Shown here one piece after another: positions 1 through 8,539 of a stretch of DNA of 49,018 nucleotides. The stretch's first letter is position 1. The number at the start of each line of letters is the position of its first letter. The position numbers and the translations under genes were made by a program. This DNA is from Chloroflexi bacterium UBA6622 (GTDB lineage: Bacteria; Chloroflexota; UBA11872), in the NCBI GenBank assembly GCA_002433065.1, contig DJHK01000021.1:57080-106097 (forward strand), written 5' to 3'. The notes below the pieces were generated by a model that worked only from the letters and a program-made list of their open reading frames with translations, made no database searches and had not been told where the DNA came from.

Positions 1-87
1 CGGGCCCCGCCGTTTTTTGTACAACGTTTGCCGTAGCTCTCAGCCACAGAGACACTGTCCCAAATAGTAGATATAGGGTTGCCCAAT

Positions 88-1008
88 ATGCGTCTCGCCA
101 TTGCAGCAAGCACCATGGATTCTGAACCACTGTTAACAAAGCTGCTCGACGCGCCCTTGCTGAACATCGTGGGCATCTCCCATCCAGATCCATCCATCCG
201 CCAGAACCTTGAACGCCAAGCCAGCATCCCGATTGCTCCTAGTCTTACCTCGTTGCGGGATGACGTCGACGTGCAGGCCGTCGTTCTAGCCCCCGGATAT
301 TCGCCCAACTACGCGCGTGGTGAAGACGCTTCAATATCAATCCCGAGTGCAACATTCTTGAGCTCAGGCAACACCCGGTTTGTATTCGACCTGCTTAGCG
401 ACACGCACGATACGGGAACAAAAAGCCAAGTGCTACTTCCAAGCTTGTATCGACAGCCCTATGCTGTTCTACACGAATCATTAGCTACTGAACGCGTCGG
501 TTCGGCACGGTTTCTACGATGGACAAGCTGGTGGCCGCGGCCCGTAGCGGTTCACGATTTGTTACTTAATGAGCTCGTCGCAGTTCTGAGCCTGATGGGC
601 CAAGCCCCAGTAATCGCGTACGGTGTTACTCACAGCATTGCTACAGACGCTGACGACTACCTCATAGCAACTCTGACATTCGAACACGGGCTGACCGCCG
701 CGCTTGACATCGGTGCTGCATTGGCCGGCGGTCACCCCTTTAATCGGGTGATGCTTGTTGGCGCGAATGGATCCATTCACACCGATAGCCGCGCATCCAG
801 CGTCACGCATCTCAGCAAGAACACAGCTAGTCCCGTTGACATTGCTGACCCGCTGGACGCCCACGTGGACGCCATCGAGGCCTTCACAAGTGGCGCAACG
901 TCCCAAAACCAGCTGGCGCTAAGTGCACTCAGGACCTCCGACGCCATACTGAATTCGTGCGCATCGGCGCGCCCAGTGCAGATCCCGACTAGTGGTCCTT
1001 ACACGTAA
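88..1008 (+). CDS. Gfo/Idh/MocA-like protein with degenerate dinucleotide site
   Basis: This 306-residue protein resembles the Gfo/Idh/MocA oxidoreductase family mainly in its C-terminal half: a VHDLLLNEL helix like the family HDxxx segment, a beta-sheet stretch, and a closing DAIEAF plus SALRTSDAIL pattern. The N-terminal Rossmann part lacks a recognisable GxGxxG loop (it reads AASTMDS), and the usual EKP motif is absent, so NAD(P) binding is doubtful. I chose ATG 88 because an AGGG sits 9 bases upstream; a TTG at 79 is in frame but too close to that site. It is the first gene in the window and converges on a VOC gene, both beside catabolic genes. Family membership is an inference from pattern; the substrate is unknown. 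Confidence 0.6.
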   Translation: MRLAIAASTMDSEPLLTKLLDAPLLNIVGISHPDPSIRQNLERQASIPIAPSLTSLRDDVDVQAVVLAPGYSPNYARGEDASISIPSATFLSSGNTRFVFDLLSDTHDTGTKSQVLLPSLYRQPYAVLHESLATERVGSARFLRWTSWWPRPVAVHDLLLNELVAVLSLMGQAPVIAYGVTHSIATDADDYLIATLTFEHGLTAALDIGAALAGGHPFNRVMLVGANGSIHTDSRASSVTHLSKNTASPVDIADPLDAHVDAIEAFTSGATSQNQLALSALRTSDAILNSCASARPVQIPTSGPYT

Positions 1009-1053
1009 GGATCCCCTCTTCCGCAACTGCTGACAACAACTGGCTGTACACAT

Positions 1054-1518
1054 CTAATTAGTAGACACGTAAGGCATGGGCTCTCCAGGCGGAACTTCCG
1101 TGATTTCGACAAGATTTTTCTCGAGATCCCTCGTGTAGAGCACTCTGGACCACGTATCAAACCAGTCAACGGGGCCACCAACCGACTCAATACCAGCATC
1201 GGTAAGCCGCGTAACGATTGGATCCAGATTGTCAGAGATGAAATGCACGTGGTTGATCCCGTGGGTGTTCGGATATCGCTGTACCGCTGCATCCGGGTGA
1301 CGCACATACTTCAACAACTCAATAGCTGCAGGTCGATCTGGCGTGCCAAGAAAGACCACGTCGAGCTTTATTCGTTCCAAGCCGAGAAGTTGGTCAAGAG
1401 GCCGACCCTCGCGTGTCATACGGCGCGTCTCCGTAAGTCCGAGCACCTCTACGTAGAACCTCACCATCCGCTCTAGATCCTGGACGACGATGCCGGTATG
1501 ACCAGCGTTAAGACTCAT
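1054..1518 (-). CDS. VOC-family (glyoxalase/bleomycin resistance fold) protein
   Basis: This 154-residue protein shows the paired beta-alpha-beta-beta-beta layout of the vicinal oxygen chelate superfamily. It opens with AGHTGIVVQDLERMVRFY and GLTE, and its second half has HGINHVHF, LTDAGI and a terminal LVEITE. Likely metal ligands are the His in GHTGI, the Glu of AIELLKY, the His of NHVHF and the Glu of LVEI. Members are lyases, dioxygenases or isomerases acting on small metabolites; the substrate cannot be read here. ATG 1518 has a strong GGAGGGA upstream. It is divergent from the amidohydrolase gene at 1600, so the 80-base gap probably holds both promoters. Confidence 0.85.
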   Translation of the reverse strand: MSLNAGHTGIVVQDLERMVRFYVEVLGLTETRRMTREGRPLDQLLGLERIKLDVVFLGTPDRPAAIELLKYVRHPDAAVQRYPNTHGINHVHFISDNLDPIVTRLTDAGIESVGGPVDWFDTWSRVLYTRDLEKNLVEITEVPPGEPMPYVSTN

Positions 1519-1599
1519 GGAAATCCCTCCCGTACAATTTCGGCTGTCTAGGATGCAACCAACTTGCGAGACTTACACAGTAGTCCAGCTGAGAAATCT

Positions 1600-3174
1600 A
1601 TGACACATGACATAGTTTTTCGAGACGCCACCATCGTTGATGGTTCAGGTGGATCTCCAGTACGCGGCGACGTTGCGGTCGACAACGCTTTAATTACTAC
1701 CGTGGGAACCGTTGACACCAAGGGGTCTCGGGAAATAGATCTTGGCGGGCGTGTGCTCACACCAGGCTTTATCGATGTCCACACCCACTCGGATCTGATG
1801 CTGCTTGCGCAACCTGACCACCAACCCAAGATCCGGCAGGGCATCACGACGGAACTCACAGGGTTAGACGGAATAGGATACGCGCCCCTAGCCGAAACCG
1901 AGCGGCAGCCGTTTCTAGATTACTTTGCCGCCCTCAACGGTTCGCCTGCTGTAAGCGGCCCATGGGATACCGTAAACGGATGGCTTTCAAGTTTTGACCG
2001 AAAGGTCGCCGTTAATGTGGCCCACCATATTCCCCATGGCTGCGTCCGTGCTGCGGTCGTGGGCTGGGATGACCGACCGGCAACACCGGAAGAGTTGCGG
2101 CGCATGCAGCAAATTGTGGATGACGCCATGCAAGACGGCGCAATCGCCCTTTCAACCGGCCTTGACTACACGCCATGCGCCTTTGGCAATACGGACGAAC
2201 TCGTGAGCCTGTGTGAAGTTGCTGGACGCTATGACGCCCCGTATGTCACCCATATGCGGTATCAATTGGGAATGCGCGACGCCATACGCGAAACCGTAGA
2301 AATTGGACAGCGTGCATCGTGCCCTGTCCACATTTCCCACTTCAATAGTCAGAATAACGAGTGGCGGCTGAACTTGGAGGAAGCAGATCGAGGAATCGCG
2401 CTAGGCGTGTCCATAACGTTCGATACGTACGCATGGCCCGCGGGAAGTACGCTGCTCCATTTCTCATTTCCGGACTGGGCCATGGAGGGCGGCGTTGACC
2501 ATATGCTGGCCCGGCTAGCTAGGCCAGAGACCCGAACGCGGATTGAATCGGAAATGAACGACCGTGTTAGCGGCAAAGGCATCGACTGGTCCCAGATCCG
2601 GCTCGCCTATGTTCCCTCAACCGCCAACAATCACCTCGAGGGCCGATTCATCGACAGCATTGCCGTAGATCGCGGAGAAACGCCCGAACACGTTGTTGTT
2701 GATCTAGTTCATGAGGAACAGGGCGTGATTGCCGCGGTCGCGCACAACTCGGCTACCGATGCGGACTTCGAAAACCTGATGCGACACCCAAACCACATAT
2801 GTTCGACGGACGCAGTTCTCACAGGCGGATCACCACATCCCCGGACTTTCGGAACCTACCCGAGGTTTCTAGGTCGATTCGTCAGGGATCGACAGGCGCT
2901 TGCTCTGGCAGAAATGATCCGGCACATGACAGCTGCCCCCGCCCAACGCTTCGGTCTTGTCGACCGCGGAATGATTCGGCCCGGACTGGCAGCAGATCTT
3001 GTTGTCGTGGACCTGCCAAAGGTCGCCTCCAGGGCAACATTTGACCAACCGGTGGAGTTTCCTGACGGCATCGACATGGTGGTCGTCAACGGGTCAATAG
3101 TCATCGATCATGGCACCCATACTGGCGCAACACCAGGCCGGGGCTTACGTCGGGGCACCGTGGTGCAACCATGA
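1600..3174 (+). CDS. N-acyl-D-amino-acid deacylase family amidohydrolase
   Basis: This is a 524-residue amidohydrolase of the D-aminoacylase/dihydroorotase-like group. It has the metal-binding GFIDVHTHSD motif near residue 60, a central HISHFN segment, a late HNSATDADF and STDA segment holding the catalytic Asp region, and the C-terminal GLVDRGMIRPGLAADLVVVDL strand that rebuilds the small beta domain. Classical D-aminoacylases have a metal-ligand Cys in the GNCG stretch after QGxTTE; here the stretch reads TGLDGIG, so Asp replaces Cys. ATG 1600 aligns with the family start; an in-frame TTG at 1564 is less likely. The stop overlaps the next ORF (ATGA). Expected reaction: hydrolysis of N-acyl or carbamoyl-type amides; substrate unknown. 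Confidence 0.85.
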   Translation: MTHDIVFRDATIVDGSGGSPVRGDVAVDNALITTVGTVDTKGSREIDLGGRVLTPGFIDVHTHSDLMLLAQPDHQPKIRQGITTELTGLDGIGYAPLAETERQPFLDYFAALNGSPAVSGPWDTVNGWLSSFDRKVAVNVAHHIPHGCVRAAVVGWDDRPATPEELRRMQQIVDDAMQDGAIALSTGLDYTPCAFGNTDELVSLCEVAGRYDAPYVTHMRYQLGMRDAIRETVEIGQRASCPVHISHFNSQNNEWRLNLEEADRGIALGVSITFDTYAWPAGSTLLHFSFPDWAMEGGVDHMLARLARPETRTRIESEMNDRVSGKGIDWSQIRLAYVPSTANNHLEGRFIDSIAVDRGETPEHVVVDLVHEEQGVIAAVAHNSATDADFENLMRHPNHICSTDAVLTGGSPHPRTFGTYPRFLGRFVRDRQALALAEMIRHMTAAPAQRFGLVDRGMIRPGLAADLVVVDLPKVASRATFDQPVEFPDGIDMVVVNGSIVIDHGTHTGATPGRGLRRGTVVQP

Positions 3175-3392
3175 GTCCGCAAGAACCTTCTCGCCAAGAC
3201 CAGCCTCCTGGATACACCGGGGGCGGTCCTATTTCGAGCTTCTGGTGGCGAATCGTCCGTCGGGTACTCTCTAGACGTTGTTCCGTCTGCAACGGCTCCG
3301 GGGTCGATCCGGATGGTCAACCAGCCTTGGCCAGTGGACGCGAACCGCGCTGTCCGCAGTGTTTCGGTTACGGGCGCATGGCGTTTCCCTAA
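3171..3392 (+). CDS. Small protein with DnaJ-like zinc motif
   Basis: This 73-residue ORF starts on an ATGA overlap with the stop of the preceding amidohydrolase, which suggests translational coupling. Residues from about 37 carry CSVCNGSG, followed some 16 residues later by CPQCFGYGR. This is a pair of CxxC(x)GxG elements as in one zinc site of the DnaJ cysteine-rich domain. The N-terminal third is Pro/Gly-rich and followed by a short basic segment (WWRIVRRVLSRR). The fold is probably a small zinc ribbon. It ends 8 bases before the S9 peptidase start, so the three genes likely share a transcript. Function unknown. Confidence 0.65.
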   Translation: MSPQEPSRQDQPPGYTGGGPISSFWWRIVRRVLSRRCSVCNGSGVDPDGQPALASGREPRCPQCFGYGRMAFP

Positions 3393-3400
3393 ATCTCCCT

Positions 3401-5314
3401 ATGTCGTTCCCAATAATCGATAGAGCTGCGATCACGTCCATATTTGAAAGCTCCGTCCCCACACGTCCATCGTGGTCACCACAGGGCCGCTGTCTTGTTT
3501 ACTCCGTCGCTCGACCCGATATAGCGACCAATCACATCGTGAGTGACATTTGGCTTCTCGACACTGAATATTGGGCAACCGAGCGCATCATCTCCGGAAT
3601 TTCCGGATCCGACCCGGCAATTACGTGGGCACCTGATGGAACACGCTTTGCTTACCTTGAAACTGCCGACGAAAAAGATCGAATGGTTGTCGTCGGCCTC
3701 AACGGATCGACCGAGGAGATTGACCTTTCTGATAATTCCCATGGTCGAATAGCTACACATCCCTTTTTCAGAACCTTTACATGGGCTACGACCAATGACC
3801 TTCTACTCTACACCGCGTATAACGCGCCACCGGCAGCCAAGAATGACCCGGTTGTTGATCCAAGGAACGACGGCGATTCCCTTGGTGAGGTGGAAAGAAT
3901 CCGTCTTTGGATTCGGGACCTGAAGGCCCCTAGATCAGCCAGCCCTATCTCATCAGACGGGTACCACAGCGGCACGGGCATCTGGCTCGAGAACAACCGT
4001 GCTGTTGCTTTCGTTTCTAATCGCAGCGGTACCGAGGAAGGCCTAGTTTCCAATCTTGCACAGGCTTTTGCTCTCTGGCGGGTTGATTTAGGAACTAACA
4101 GTGAACGCCTGCTTGCGGATGGACTAGGACCAGTCGTCTCGCCAACAAACCGCAGCGAGGAAGATCAAATTGCCTTCATAACGGCCCCTTCTATAGGACC
4201 CCACGCCGACGTCATGGCATTGGAGACTATGGCCTCTGACGGAAGCAGCCGTCGTGCACTCACAAGTACGACACACCATGCGGTTAGTCCAGAGAGCGCC
4301 CCAGCGCCTGTACCAGATGACTCATGGATCGTCGTATCGGCGGAGGGCACGCAAAGCATTCTCTTACGTGTCCGAGCCGGGACTGCCCCGCTGAAAATAA
4401 ATCACGCACTACCACACGCGACCCTGCCAAGCGTCGACTCGATCAGCGGTGCCATTGCTTGCGTGACACAATCCGCCACCGTTCCCCCAGAAATTGAAGT
4501 TCTGGATGCAAATGGAGGTTCGTTCTGGCGATCACAACACCAAGAAATCTCGACCGGTGCTGTCGCGCGTACCTGGTCCATCGCCTCCGCAGACAACACG
4601 AACATCCAGAGTATGGCGCTAACGTCCGACCGAAAACCCTCCGGCATCATTCTCTGGCCTCATGGAGGACCCCATAGCCGCACAACAGAGGAATATCGAC
4701 CTGATATCGAAGCCGTAGTTTCCCATGGCTTCGATGTAATCCAACCCAACTTCCGAGGAAGTGCTGGTTATGGTCGTGAGTTCCTCTTAGCTGACCGACT
4801 GGATTTAGCCGGTGGAGATTACCAGGATTGCCTAAACGCACTTGACGACTGGATCACAACCACTGGGCAGGAAGCCCTTCCAACTTTCATGACCGGGAGA
4901 AGCTATGGCGGTTATCTAACAGCGTGGGCTATTGGGCACACCAACCGCTTTTCAGCTGCGGTCGCCGTTAACGCCGTAACGAACATTGAAAGCTTCTACG
5001 CGCTAACCGACATCCCGGGTTGGGTGAAGTGGGAGTTCGGCGGCACACCGCTGACCCAGCGTCGACTCATTCACGAACGATCACCCGTACGATATATCAA
5101 AAAGGCAACCACCCCTACACTTGTTATCCATAGCGCCGAGGATCGACGGGTTCCGATTGCACAAGGCCTCGAATTACACGCCGCACTGAGAGATTCAGAC
5201 GTAGTTACGAGCTTCGTTCGATACCCACGGGAATACCATCAGATCGTTGAACCGGCCCACCGCATGGACCTCGTAGCTCGGACTCTCGACTGGTTTGTCA
5301 CCCATGCAAGCTGA
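3401..5314 (+). CDS. S9 family (prolyl oligopeptidase-like) serine peptidase
   Basis: This 637-residue protein has an N-terminal beta-propeller (repeats such as SPQGRCLVYS and WAPDGTRFAYL) and a C-terminal alpha/beta hydrolase domain, the acylaminoacyl-peptidase-like architecture. The catalytic triad is visible: Ser501 in GRSYGGY, Asp581 in HSAEDRRVP and His613 in EYHQI. An oxyanion region HGGPHSR precedes. No signal peptide is seen, so it is probably cytoplasmic and trims short peptides. The open frame extends upstream to 3278 inside the previous gene, but ATG 3401 lies just after that gene's stop and gives the normal N-terminus. The adjacent D-aminoacylase fits a peptide or amino-amide salvage theme, which is an inference. 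Confidence 0.9.
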   Translation: MSFPIIDRAAITSIFESSVPTRPSWSPQGRCLVYSVARPDIATNHIVSDIWLLDTEYWATERIISGISGSDPAITWAPDGTRFAYLETADEKDRMVVVGLNGSTEEIDLSDNSHGRIATHPFFRTFTWATTNDLLLYTAYNAPPAAKNDPVVDPRNDGDSLGEVERIRLWIRDLKAPRSASPISSDGYHSGTGIWLENNRAVAFVSNRSGTEEGLVSNLAQAFALWRVDLGTNSERLLADGLGPVVSPTNRSEEDQIAFITAPSIGPHADVMALETMASDGSSRRALTSTTHHAVSPESAPAPVPDDSWIVVSAEGTQSILLRVRAGTAPLKINHALPHATLPSVDSISGAIACVTQSATVPPEIEVLDANGGSFWRSQHQEISTGAVARTWSIASADNTNIQSMALTSDRKPSGIILWPHGGPHSRTTEEYRPDIEAVVSHGFDVIQPNFRGSAGYGREFLLADRLDLAGGDYQDCLNALDDWITTTGQEALPTFMTGRSYGGYLTAWAIGHTNRFSAAVAVNAVTNIESFYALTDIPGWVKWEFGGTPLTQRRLIHERSPVRYIKKATTPTLVIHSAEDRRVPIAQGLELHAALRDSDVVTSFVRYPREYHQIVEPAHRMDLVARTLDWFVTHAS

Positions 5315-5423
5315 TTAGTTGATTGCCGTTCCCCTTCACCAAGGGTATGGTCACGCAGGGGAGGCGCCCGGAGCCGATTTGGTCAGACCGACCTATAAGC
5401 GTGACTGAGCGGAGCACAGCGCC

Positions 5424-7262
5424 ATGTGTGGGATCGTCGGATACCTTGGCAGCGAACTAGCTGCCCCAGTAATTCTCGATGGTTTGCGGGCGCTTGAGTA
5501 CCGTGGCTATGACTCGGCAGGGCTCGCAGTGCTCGGACCAAACGGCCTCACCCTACGCCGACGTGCCGGCCGCATTGATGATCTTGCATCGCTTATCGAC
5601 GAAGAAACGCTGCAGGGAACCATTGGCATCGGTCACACACGATGGGCTACGCACGGATCCGTAACCGACCACAACGCACATCCGCATGCTGATGCGACAG
5701 ATCGTCTGGTCATCGTTCACAACGGGATGACAGACAATGTTCACCGTTTACGCGATCACCTTGTTGCCGACGGACACGAGTTCAGATCTGAGACTGACAC
5801 CGAGGTGATCGCGCATATCGTTGGTCTTGAATACGCGGCTGAGGGGTCTCTCTCAAAAGCCGTGGCAACTACTCTGCGCCAGCTAGATGGCGCACACTCG
5901 ATTCTTGCCCTGGCAGCCGACGAACCTGATCTACTTGTCGCGGGTCGAGTGGGAGCAGCGGGTGGCATCGTCGTTGGACACAACGACACTGGTGCATTCG
6001 TCGCATCCGATCTTCCCGCTGTCGTTCAGCACACGTCAGAAATTCGAGTCCTGCAGGCAAATGAGGTTGTCACTCTCAGCCGGGAAACAGCAGAGTTCAC
6101 CGATCTGAACCAACAACCAATTAAACGCCGATCGATGTCGGTCCCGTGGGACCCGGTTGCTGCTGCCAAGGCCGGACATCGACATTTCATGCATAAAGAA
6201 ATTCTCGAACAACCCCGAACACTGGCAGACACGATTCGACCTCGGGTTACCCTTGATCCTGTCGAGCTAGAACTCGATGGCTTCGATCTTCCCCTGAAAG
6301 CTACGAGCATTGATCGCGTTGTCATCGTCGCTAGCGGCACCTCTTACTTTGCTGGAATGGTAGGAGCGCACTACCTACGAGACGTTGCCCATCTTCCTTG
6401 CAGTGTCGAAGTAGCCTCCGAGTTTGCATATGCCCCAGGACCCATATCACCGCAAACCCTAGTTGTCGCCATTTCCCAATCCGGAGAAACAGCTGACGTT
6501 TTGGTTGCGGTAGACCGAGCCCGTACCGTGGGAGCTCCGGTTACCGCGCTGGTTAACACACCTGGGAGCGAATTAACCCGAGCAGCAGACGAAGTTTTGC
6601 ATCTACACGCAGGGCCTGAAATTAGTGTGGCAGCAACAAAAACCTTCGTGTCTGAGATTGGGCTCCTGTACCTACTCGCATGCAAGCTCGGCGTGGATCG
6701 CAACCTGCTTGGACCTGAGGAACTGGCCAGTAATGTTGCCGCCATTGCCCACGCGCCAATTGCCGTCGCCCGGGCACTCGAATTAGAACCAAAGCTCGAG
6801 CAACTCGCCAGACGCTATCACCATTTCAAAAATTTTCTGTATATGGGCCGAGGCCTCGCTCACCCGATCGCGTTGGAAGGCGCCCTCAAGCTCAAGGAAA
6901 TTTCATACATCCATGCAGAGGGATTTGCCGCCGGCGAGCTCAAACACGGGCCCATTGCGCTCGTCGAACCAGCCACCCCTATCGTTGCCGTTGTGCTCGA
7001 CGACACTATGCGAGCAAAAACACTCAACGCCGTCACGCAAATTCGTTCCCGTAACGGACGCGTTATTTTGATCGCGACCGAGGGTGAAGACCTTCACGAT
7101 GATTTGGCCGACGACATTATTCTTCTGCCACCCACCCCGTCCACAATGGCACCCATGGTCAGCATCGTGCCACTACAGCTTTTCGCCTATCACGTTGCCG
7201 TATGGCTTGGCCTAGATGTTGACCAACCTCGAAACCTCGCCAAGTCAGTCACAGTGGAATAG
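5424..7262 (+). CDS. glmS: Glutamine--fructose-6-phosphate aminotransferase (isomerising)
   Basis: This 612-residue protein makes glucosamine-6-phosphate from fructose-6-phosphate and glutamine, the entry to peptidoglycan and amino sugars. It starts MCGIVGYLG with the Ntn nucleophile Cys2 after Met removal. The glutaminase domain has RALEYRGYDSAG, GHTRWATHG and HNGMTDN. A linker (HFMHKEILEQP) leads to two SIS domains, the first near VASGTSYFAG and AISQSGETAD, the second near GRGLAHPIALEGALKLKE with HAEG. The C-terminus ends NLAKSVTVE as in the family. A GGAG lies about 10 bases before ATG. No glmS ribozyme is visible upstream. Length is normal. The AT-rich segment begins immediately after its stop. 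Confidence 0.97.
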   Translation: MCGIVGYLGSELAAPVILDGLRALEYRGYDSAGLAVLGPNGLTLRRRAGRIDDLASLIDEETLQGTIGIGHTRWATHGSVTDHNAHPHADATDRLVIVHNGMTDNVHRLRDHLVADGHEFRSETDTEVIAHIVGLEYAAEGSLSKAVATTLRQLDGAHSILALAADEPDLLVAGRVGAAGGIVVGHNDTGAFVASDLPAVVQHTSEIRVLQANEVVTLSRETAEFTDLNQQPIKRRSMSVPWDPVAAAKAGHRHFMHKEILEQPRTLADTIRPRVTLDPVELELDGFDLPLKATSIDRVVIVASGTSYFAGMVGAHYLRDVAHLPCSVEVASEFAYAPGPISPQTLVVAISQSGETADVLVAVDRARTVGAPVTALVNTPGSELTRAADEVLHLHAGPEISVAATKTFVSEIGLLYLLACKLGVDRNLLGPEELASNVAAIAHAPIAVARALELEPKLEQLARRYHHFKNFLYMGRGLAHPIALEGALKLKEISYIHAEGFAAGELKHGPIALVEPATPIVAVVLDDTMRAKTLNAVTQIRSRNGRVILIATEGEDLHDDLADDIILLPPTPSTMAPMVSIVPLQLFAYHVAVWLGLDVDQPRNLAKSVTVE

Positions 7263-7284
7263 ATAGAGGCGTCTAAACAATAAC

Positions 7285-7455
7285 GTAAATAAAACAATTA
7301 AAAATTCTGGCAATGCTGGAACCTGGATTGGTGTTGGAACCGCAATAGGAACAGCAGTTTTTGCCGCAACAAATGAACCAGTATGGATCGCAGTAGGTGT
7401 TGCAATCGGTGCAGTATTTGGTTGGCAGAAACCAAAAAATAAAAATGAAAAATAG
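7285..7455 (+). pseudogene. Glycine-zipper small membrane protein remnant without a standard start
   Basis: The open frame spans 7267-7455, and I list its recognisable part. It translates to roughly 55 residues beginning NKTIKNSG, with two short hydrophobic Gly/Ala-rich helices (GVGTAIGTAVFA and VAIGAVFGW) followed by a Lys/Asn-rich tail ending in NEK. This is the pattern of tiny glycine-zipper membrane proteins of marine bacteria. No ATG, GTG or TTG precedes the coding pattern in frame. GTA stands at 7285 where a start might once have been, with ATT at 7297 as a weak alternative. The stretch is strikingly AT-rich against both neighbours. It is either a decayed gene or starts on a rare codon. 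Confidence 0.4.
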
Positions 7456-7525
7456 AAGTAGACCACTTTATACACTTCGTGACCTTGGAATAAGTCAAGA
7501 AGGACAGTTGGATAAAAAGCAATGA
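7445..7525 (+). CDS. 26-residue ORF coupled to peroxiredoxin
   Basis: ATG 7445 opens a 26-codon frame, overlapping the end of the glycine-zipper frame and ending at TGA 7523-7525. That TGA overlaps the peroxiredoxin ATG at 7522 (ATGA). The peptide starts MKNRSRPLYTLRDLG and is basic and hydrophilic. It has no obvious ribosome-binding site of its own. It could be a leader whose translation feeds the peroxiredoxin start, or a chance frame in AT-rich DNA. Confidence 0.3.
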   Translation: MKNRSRPLYTLRDLGISQEGQLDKKQ

Positions 7526-8103
7526 CTAGTTCAAATAAGTCAACGCCAGCCAACCTGCCGATACCGGGTAATGATGGCGCTTGTGACCATTTGATTGGTA
7601 CAAGACTTCCTGATTTAGGGCTTGTCTCAACTGTCGGTGACCCAGTCAACCTTTCAAGGCTGCCAGAGAGAAATGTTGTTTACTGTTATCCGATGACAGG
7701 CAGACCAGACGTAGCTCCTCCCGAAGGTTGGGCTGAAATGCCTGGTGCAATGGGCTGCACACCGCAAAGTTGTGCCTTCAGAGACCATTACGGTGAATTA
7801 TGTAAGCTTGGCGTTCAGATGTTTGGTTTAAGCACACAGAAAACCACGTACCAAAAAGAAATGTCGGACCGACTCCGTCTTCCCTTTAAGGTACTAAGTG
7901 ATGAAAAACTTATGTTTAGCAATTCGATACGCTTACCCACATTTAAGTTTGAGGGCAAAACTCTGACAAAGCGGGTCACATTCGTTGCAAACAACGGTGT
8001 CATGGAAGCAGTGCATTACCCTGTTTTCCCAAGTGACGCTGATCCAGAGTGGGCAATCAATCATTTGGAACACTTCCCATCCAAGCCCATGGAGGTCGAC
8101 TAG
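7522..8103 (+). CDS. Peroxiredoxin (AhpC/TSA/redoxin fold)
   Basis: This 193-residue thioredoxin-fold peroxidase has a YCYPMTGRP strand-loop, then GCTPQSC holding Cys79 and Cys84, then AFRDHY, a long helix and a FEGKTLTKRVTFV segment. Cys79 is the probable peroxidatic residue; Cys84 could be the resolving one. The family reduces peroxides using thiol partners. The base composition is clearly lower in GC than glmS and the ftsB-like gene on either side, and codons favour A/T endings, which suggests it came in with the AT-rich segment just upstream. The next gene starts 2 bases after its stop, so the insert has been joined into the local transcript. Confidence 0.85.
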   Translation: MTSSNKSTPANLPIPGNDGACDHLIGTRLPDLGLVSTVGDPVNLSRLPERNVVYCYPMTGRPDVAPPEGWAEMPGAMGCTPQSCAFRDHYGELCKLGVQMFGLSTQKTTYQKEMSDRLRLPFKVLSDEKLMFSNSIRLPTFKFEGKTLTKRVTFVANNGVMEAVHYPVFPSDADPEWAINHLEHFPSKPMEVD

Positions 8104-8105
8104 GT

Positions 8106-8504
8106 GTGACTGATCGAGCCCGCTTTCTCACCAGAGCTGTCGCGCTCGTTTCTCTAATTGCTCTCGTCACCGTCCTCGTCCAAGGAACCAACTCATCAAC
8201 AGAACATCGCGGAGCGAACGAACGGATCGAGCAACTGAAAACTAAGATTGTGCGTGCAAACCAGGATATCTTCAGCCTGCATGAACGGCTCACTTACGCC
8301 AAATCGGTACCGGCAATCCGGGAAATCGCTAAACGTGACCTCGGGCTCGTTGATCCTGGAGACCGAGCCCTCATTATTCTCGATGACTTGACCAACCTGA
8401 AAAGATCGACGCGCGCCGCACCAATCCTGCAGGAGACCCTCCCCTCCAAACCTGTAGAGTTTGGACACATTCGTGCGTGGCTGACAGCATTCTTTGGCAC
8501 ATAG
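8106..8504 (+). CDS. FtsB/DivIC-like septum formation initiator protein
   Basis: This 132-residue protein begins with a short basic tail and one membrane segment (VALVSLIALVTVLV, about residues 11-24). A coiled coil follows (NERIEQLKTKIVRANQDIFSL), then the family's IREIAKRDLGLVDPGDRAL block. This is the DivIC/FtsB layout: a bitopic division protein that bridges FtsL and the septal synthase complex outside the membrane. GTG 8106, just after the peroxiredoxin stop, is the best start; the frame is open further upstream inside that gene. The C-terminal 40 residues after the motif are not conserved to my eye. dut, tilS and ftsH follow. Confidence 0.8.
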   Translation: MTDRARFLTRAVALVSLIALVTVLVQGTNSSTEHRGANERIEQLKTKIVRANQDIFSLHERLTYAKSVPAIREIAKRDLGLVDPGDRALIILDDLTNLKRSTRAAPILQETLPSKPVEFGHIRAWLTAFFGT

Positions 8505-8539
8505 CCTACGCTCCGTACGAGACGTACACTTCACGAGCT

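Noticed and set aside
1..20. Possible tail of a terminator (GC-rich run followed by six T)
   Set aside because: Only one arm is visible because the window begins there, so a hairpin cannot be shown.
5335..5348. CCCTT/AAGGG hairpin before glmS as a terminator
   Set aside because: The stem is only five base pairs and no T-run follows.
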